From Gammaproteobacteria bacterium (GTDB lineage: Bacteria; Pseudomonadota; Gammaproteobacteria; SZUA-152): 64,000 nt of DNA. The notes under the pieces were generated by a model. The model was not told the DNA's origin and did no database searches. It saw nothing but the letters and a program-made list of their open reading frames with translations. Position 1 is the stretch's first letter; every line of letters begins with the position of its first letter. A program made the position numbers and the translations under genes. Positions 61,722 to 64,000 of the stretch are shown here, in pieces. The DNA is taken from NCBI GenBank assembly GCA_021647705.1, contig JAKIUF010000013.1, positions 1 through 64,000 on the forward strand, written 5' to 3'.

Positions 61722-62786
61722 ATGTCTTTGGCTAAAATACAGCAACCGTTCAAGGTGCTTATTGTCGATGATGAAAAACAGCATCGAGAGTTGGAGAAAG
61801 AAGTTTTGAGCGGCTCCCGTTATTGTGTAAGTGAAGCCTGTAACGGCGAAGAAGCATTGGATAAATTGCGTAAAGAAGAGTTTGATGTGGTGTTGGCTGA
61901 CAAGCGTATGCCGGGTATGGATGGTGATGAACTGTGTCGGCAGATTCGCAATGACCTGGGTTTGAAATTGTTGCCGGTGATTATGGTGACTGGCACCAAT
62001 GATCGCATGGAACTGTTAAAAAGCTTGCAGGCGGGTGCCAACGACTTTATTCACAAACCTTATAACCCTATGGAGTTGATGGCGCGCACTGATAATTTGG
62101 CTACGCACAAACGGCTCACCGATCAACTGGAAAATGCCGAGACATTATTGTTTGCTTTGGCCCGCATGGTGGAAGCGCGTGACGAACACACCGGTAACCA
62201 TTGTTCACGTCTGGCACATATTTCGGTAGTGATGGGTGAGGCTATGGGTTTGAGTTCGGAAGAACTGACCGCATTGCGCCGGGGAGGTGTGTTACACGAT
62301 ATTGGCAAGCTGGGTATTCCCGACAGTATTCTGCTCAAGGACGGACCGTTAAACGATGCAGAATGGATTGTGATGCGTCAGCACACCATTATTGGTGATG
62401 AATTATTGCGTGGCCTGAAGAGTATGGAATTAACCCAGCCGATTGTGCGCAGCCATCATGAGCGCTGGGATGGCGGTGGTTACCCTGATGGTTTAAAGGG
62501 TGAAGAAATTCCATTGTTGGCCCGCGTTTTCCAGTTAGTTGATATTTATGATGCTCTGGCCAATGCGCGACCTTATAAGCCTGCGTTCAATATTGAAAAA
62601 ATTACCCTGATTATGACCGGCGAGGTAGAAAGTGGGTGGCGTGATCCTGAGCTGACTGCGCTGTTCCTGAAAATCTTGCACGAACGCCCCGATGATCTGC
62701 TGTTAAGTGTTGGCGAAGAATGTGACATGGGGACCGAGGTATTTGAAAATATTCAGCGTACTGGCGCACTGACCTGGAAAGAATGA
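61722..62786 (+). CDS. response regulator with HD-GYP phosphodiesterase domain
   Basis: A 354-residue protein. The receiver domain (about residues 12-130) has LIVDDEKQH, phospho-acceptor Asp in VLADKRMPGMDG and the switch VTGTN/KPYNP. The HD-GYP domain (about 145-340) has HDIGKLGIPDSIL and HHERWDGGGYPDGL, the full HHExxDGxGYP set for c-di-GMP hydrolysis. The open frame starts at 61716, but GAGGG is correctly spaced only for the ATG at 61722. It ends 1 bp before the next gene. Confidence 0.93.
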   Translation: MSLAKIQQPFKVLIVDDEKQHRELEKEVLSGSRYCVSEACNGEEALDKLRKEEFDVVLADKRMPGMDGDELCRQIRNDLGLKLLPVIMVTGTNDRMELLKSLQAGANDFIHKPYNPMELMARTDNLATHKRLTDQLENAETLLFALARMVEARDEHTGNHCSRLAHISVVMGEAMGLSSEELTALRRGGVLHDIGKLGIPDSILLKDGPLNDAEWIVMRQHTIIGDELLRGLKSMELTQPIVRSHHERWDGGGYPDGLKGEEIPLLARVFQLVDIYDALANARPYKPAFNIEKITLIMTGEVESGWRDPELTALFLKILHERPDDLLLSVGEECDMGTEVFENIQRTGALTWKE

Positions 62787-62787
62787 T

Positions 62788-64000
62788 ATGGCTTTTGAAA
62801 ATCGTATATTGAGTTCCGAGTTGCCGAAACTGGGGCTGGCACCACTGGAAATTCTGCAAAAAGTTTTCGATCAGCACGCCATTATTTCAGTCACCAATGT
62901 GGCAGGTATGATTACTTATGCCAATGATAAGTTTTGTGAAGTCAGTGGTTACCAGCGGGATGAGCTGATGGGGGTTAATCACCGCATTGTTAAATCAGGC
63001 AATCATCCGCCGGAATTTTTTCGTGGTATGTGGCGCACTATTGCACAGGGTGGAACCTGGCAGGGTCAGATCCAGAACCGTCGTAAGGACGGCAGTGATT
63101 ACTGGGTGCAGACCACTATCATGCCGGTATTTAACGACCAAGGTAAGCCGGAACAATATATTTCTATTCGTACTGATGTTACCCAGCAAGTTTTATCGCG
63201 ACGTGATTTAAGTAAGTTTAAACAGCTTCTGGATCAGACGCTTGATAGTGTTTTTCTTTTTGATGCTGAGCATCTTTCTTTTACCTATGTGAATATGGGC
63301 GCTGTTGAGCAGGTAGGGTATACCGAACTTGAATTGTTAACGATGGGTCCGGTGGATATCAAGCCGGAGATTAATGAACAGCAATTTCGCACAATGCTTT
63401 TGCCATTGTTAAATGATGAAGTAGACAGCCTTACTTTTGAGACCGTGCATCAACACAAATCAGGACAGCAGGTGCCGGTGGAGCTTTTTCTGCAATATTT
63501 TCCGGAGCATGACGGTGATGGTCAGTTCATTGCCATTGTGCGTGATATTGCCGAGCGAAAACGTCTTGTGGATGCGTTGGAAGCGCTAACCGTTGCGGAT
63601 CCGGCCAAGAATGTTTTTCATTCTATTGCCAAATCTGTAGCGGATGCTTTGGAGGTGCGCTGGGCGGGGGTGGGTAAGATTTCTGAAAATGGCAATGATA
63701 TTGAATTATTGGGTTTTTGGGATACGGGTCACGAAGGCGAGCTTTTTACATATGCATTGAAAGACACGCCTTCCGATGATGTCTGTAGGCAGCGTGAACC
63801 GCTGATTATTCCTGAACAGGTCGTGGACCGTTACCCGGATGATGCCCTGCTGTGTGATATCGGAGCGGTCAGCTATAGAGGAAAGCCTTTACTCAATAGT
63901 GATGGTCGTGAGATCGGCGTGTTGTTCGCAATTGATGACAAGCCTTGTGAAGAAGCTGCAACGGAGCGTGCTTTAATGCGCGTTGCCGCCAAGCGCGCCG
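62788..64000 (+). CDS. multi-PAS/GAF signalling protein, 3' end outside the window
   Basis: The frame opens at the ATG 62788, 1 bp after the HD-GYP stop, and stays open for 404 codons to the window edge. The first PAS domain (about residues 30-140) shows ITYANDKFCEVSGY, GNHPPEFFRGMW and IQNRRKDGSDYWVQTTIMPVF. A second PAS-like domain (about 150-260) and the start of a GAF domain (about 270-404) follow. Such proteins usually end in a histidine kinase or GGDEF/EAL module, which would lie outside. Tight spacing puts it in the same operon as the HD-GYP regulator. Confidence 0.88.
   Translation, partial: MAFENRILSSELPKLGLAPLEILQKVFDQHAIISVTNVAGMITYANDKFCEVSGYQRDELMGVNHRIVKSGNHPPEFFRGMWRTIAQGGTWQGQIQNRRKDGSDYWVQTTIMPVFNDQGKPEQYISIRTDVTQQVLSRRDLSKFKQLLDQTLDSVFLFDAEHLSFTYVNMGAVEQVGYTELELLTMGPVDIKPEINEQQFRTMLLPLLNDEVDSLTFETVHQHKSGQQVPVELFLQYFPEHDGDGQFIAIVRDIAERKRLVDALEALTVADPAKNVFHSIAKSVADALEVRWAGVGKISENGNDIELLGFWDTGHEGELFTYALKDTPSDDVCRQREPLIIPEQVVDRYPDDALLCDIGAVSYRGKPLLNSDGREIGVLFAIDDKPCEEAATERALMRVAAKRA

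Overview
The window is about 64 kb of a gammaproteobacterial chromosome. The evidence is gene content and order: cca, CysB, ftsY-ftsE-ftsX-rpoH beside a pair of M16 peptidases, uvrA-MFS-ssb, YaeQ, and a Vibrio-type MotY/FlgT pair. I cannot name a genus. I saw no rRNA, tRNA or CRISPR array. Coding density is high and most genes are housekeeping. The accessory signal lies in intergenic repeats, one decayed toxin-antitoxin locus, and a few uncharacterised proteins.

Layout. 1-13 kb: two small membrane proteins of unknown function, proline iminopeptidase, dtd, cca, a lipoprotein aminopeptidase, a succinate-semialdehyde-type dehydrogenase, a membrane GAF-PAS-GGDEF-EAL protein, a TauE/SafE permease, a Sel1-repeat protein and an LPP20-type lipoprotein. 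13-20.5 kb: YaeQ, phosphomannomutase/phosphoglucomutase, then a sulfur-assimilation cluster (CysB, a second TauE/SafE permease, sulfite reductase hemoprotein with a C-terminal extension, APS-type CysH). 20.5-21.7 kb: a small accessory insert between two imperfect copies of the cysH 3' end. It holds mntA, a hepT gene split by a 157-bp MITE, and the 3' remnant of a vapC. 21.7-30 kb: dut, a GNAT acetyltransferase, two M16 peptidases, ftsY, ftsE, ftsX, rpoH. 30-39.4 kb: a large lipoprotein and an outer-membrane-like protein of unknown function, a DUF1801-type protein, and a TetR-controlled operon (RND/MMPL exporter, LolA-like protein, outer-membrane barrel). 39.4-44.1 kb: an iron-uptake cluster, with hemP (58 codons) divergent from a TonB-dependent receptor across two Fur-like sites, followed by exbB, exbD, tonB and then an ankyrin protein with a poly-lysine tail. 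44.8-52 kb: an acyltransferase, a 73-residue Arg-rich protein, clpB behind a recognisable sigma-32 promoter, a 29-codon membrane ORF, a DUF3135 protein and a Wzz-like chain-length protein. 52-57 kb: uvrA, MFS transporter, ssb. 57.5-64 kb: MotY and FlgT (sodium-type flagellar motor rings), a PilZ protein, a MerR-HTH/receiver fusion, a receiver-HD-GYP protein and a multi-PAS sensor that runs off the end. This last block is a motility and c-di-GMP signalling neighbourhood.

Repeats. At least four families sit between genes. R1 is a mosaic of palindromic CGCAAAG/CGCAGAG blocks, often bounded by TTAATTCACATTTAA and its complement, with about ten whole or partial copies. R2 is a long hairpin with a perfect 31-bp stem in one copy. 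R3 is a 168-bp element with ATATATACCC ends. R4 is the AATAACTTCC MITE, one copy of which disrupts hepT. R1 ends supply the stop codons of cca and cysB.
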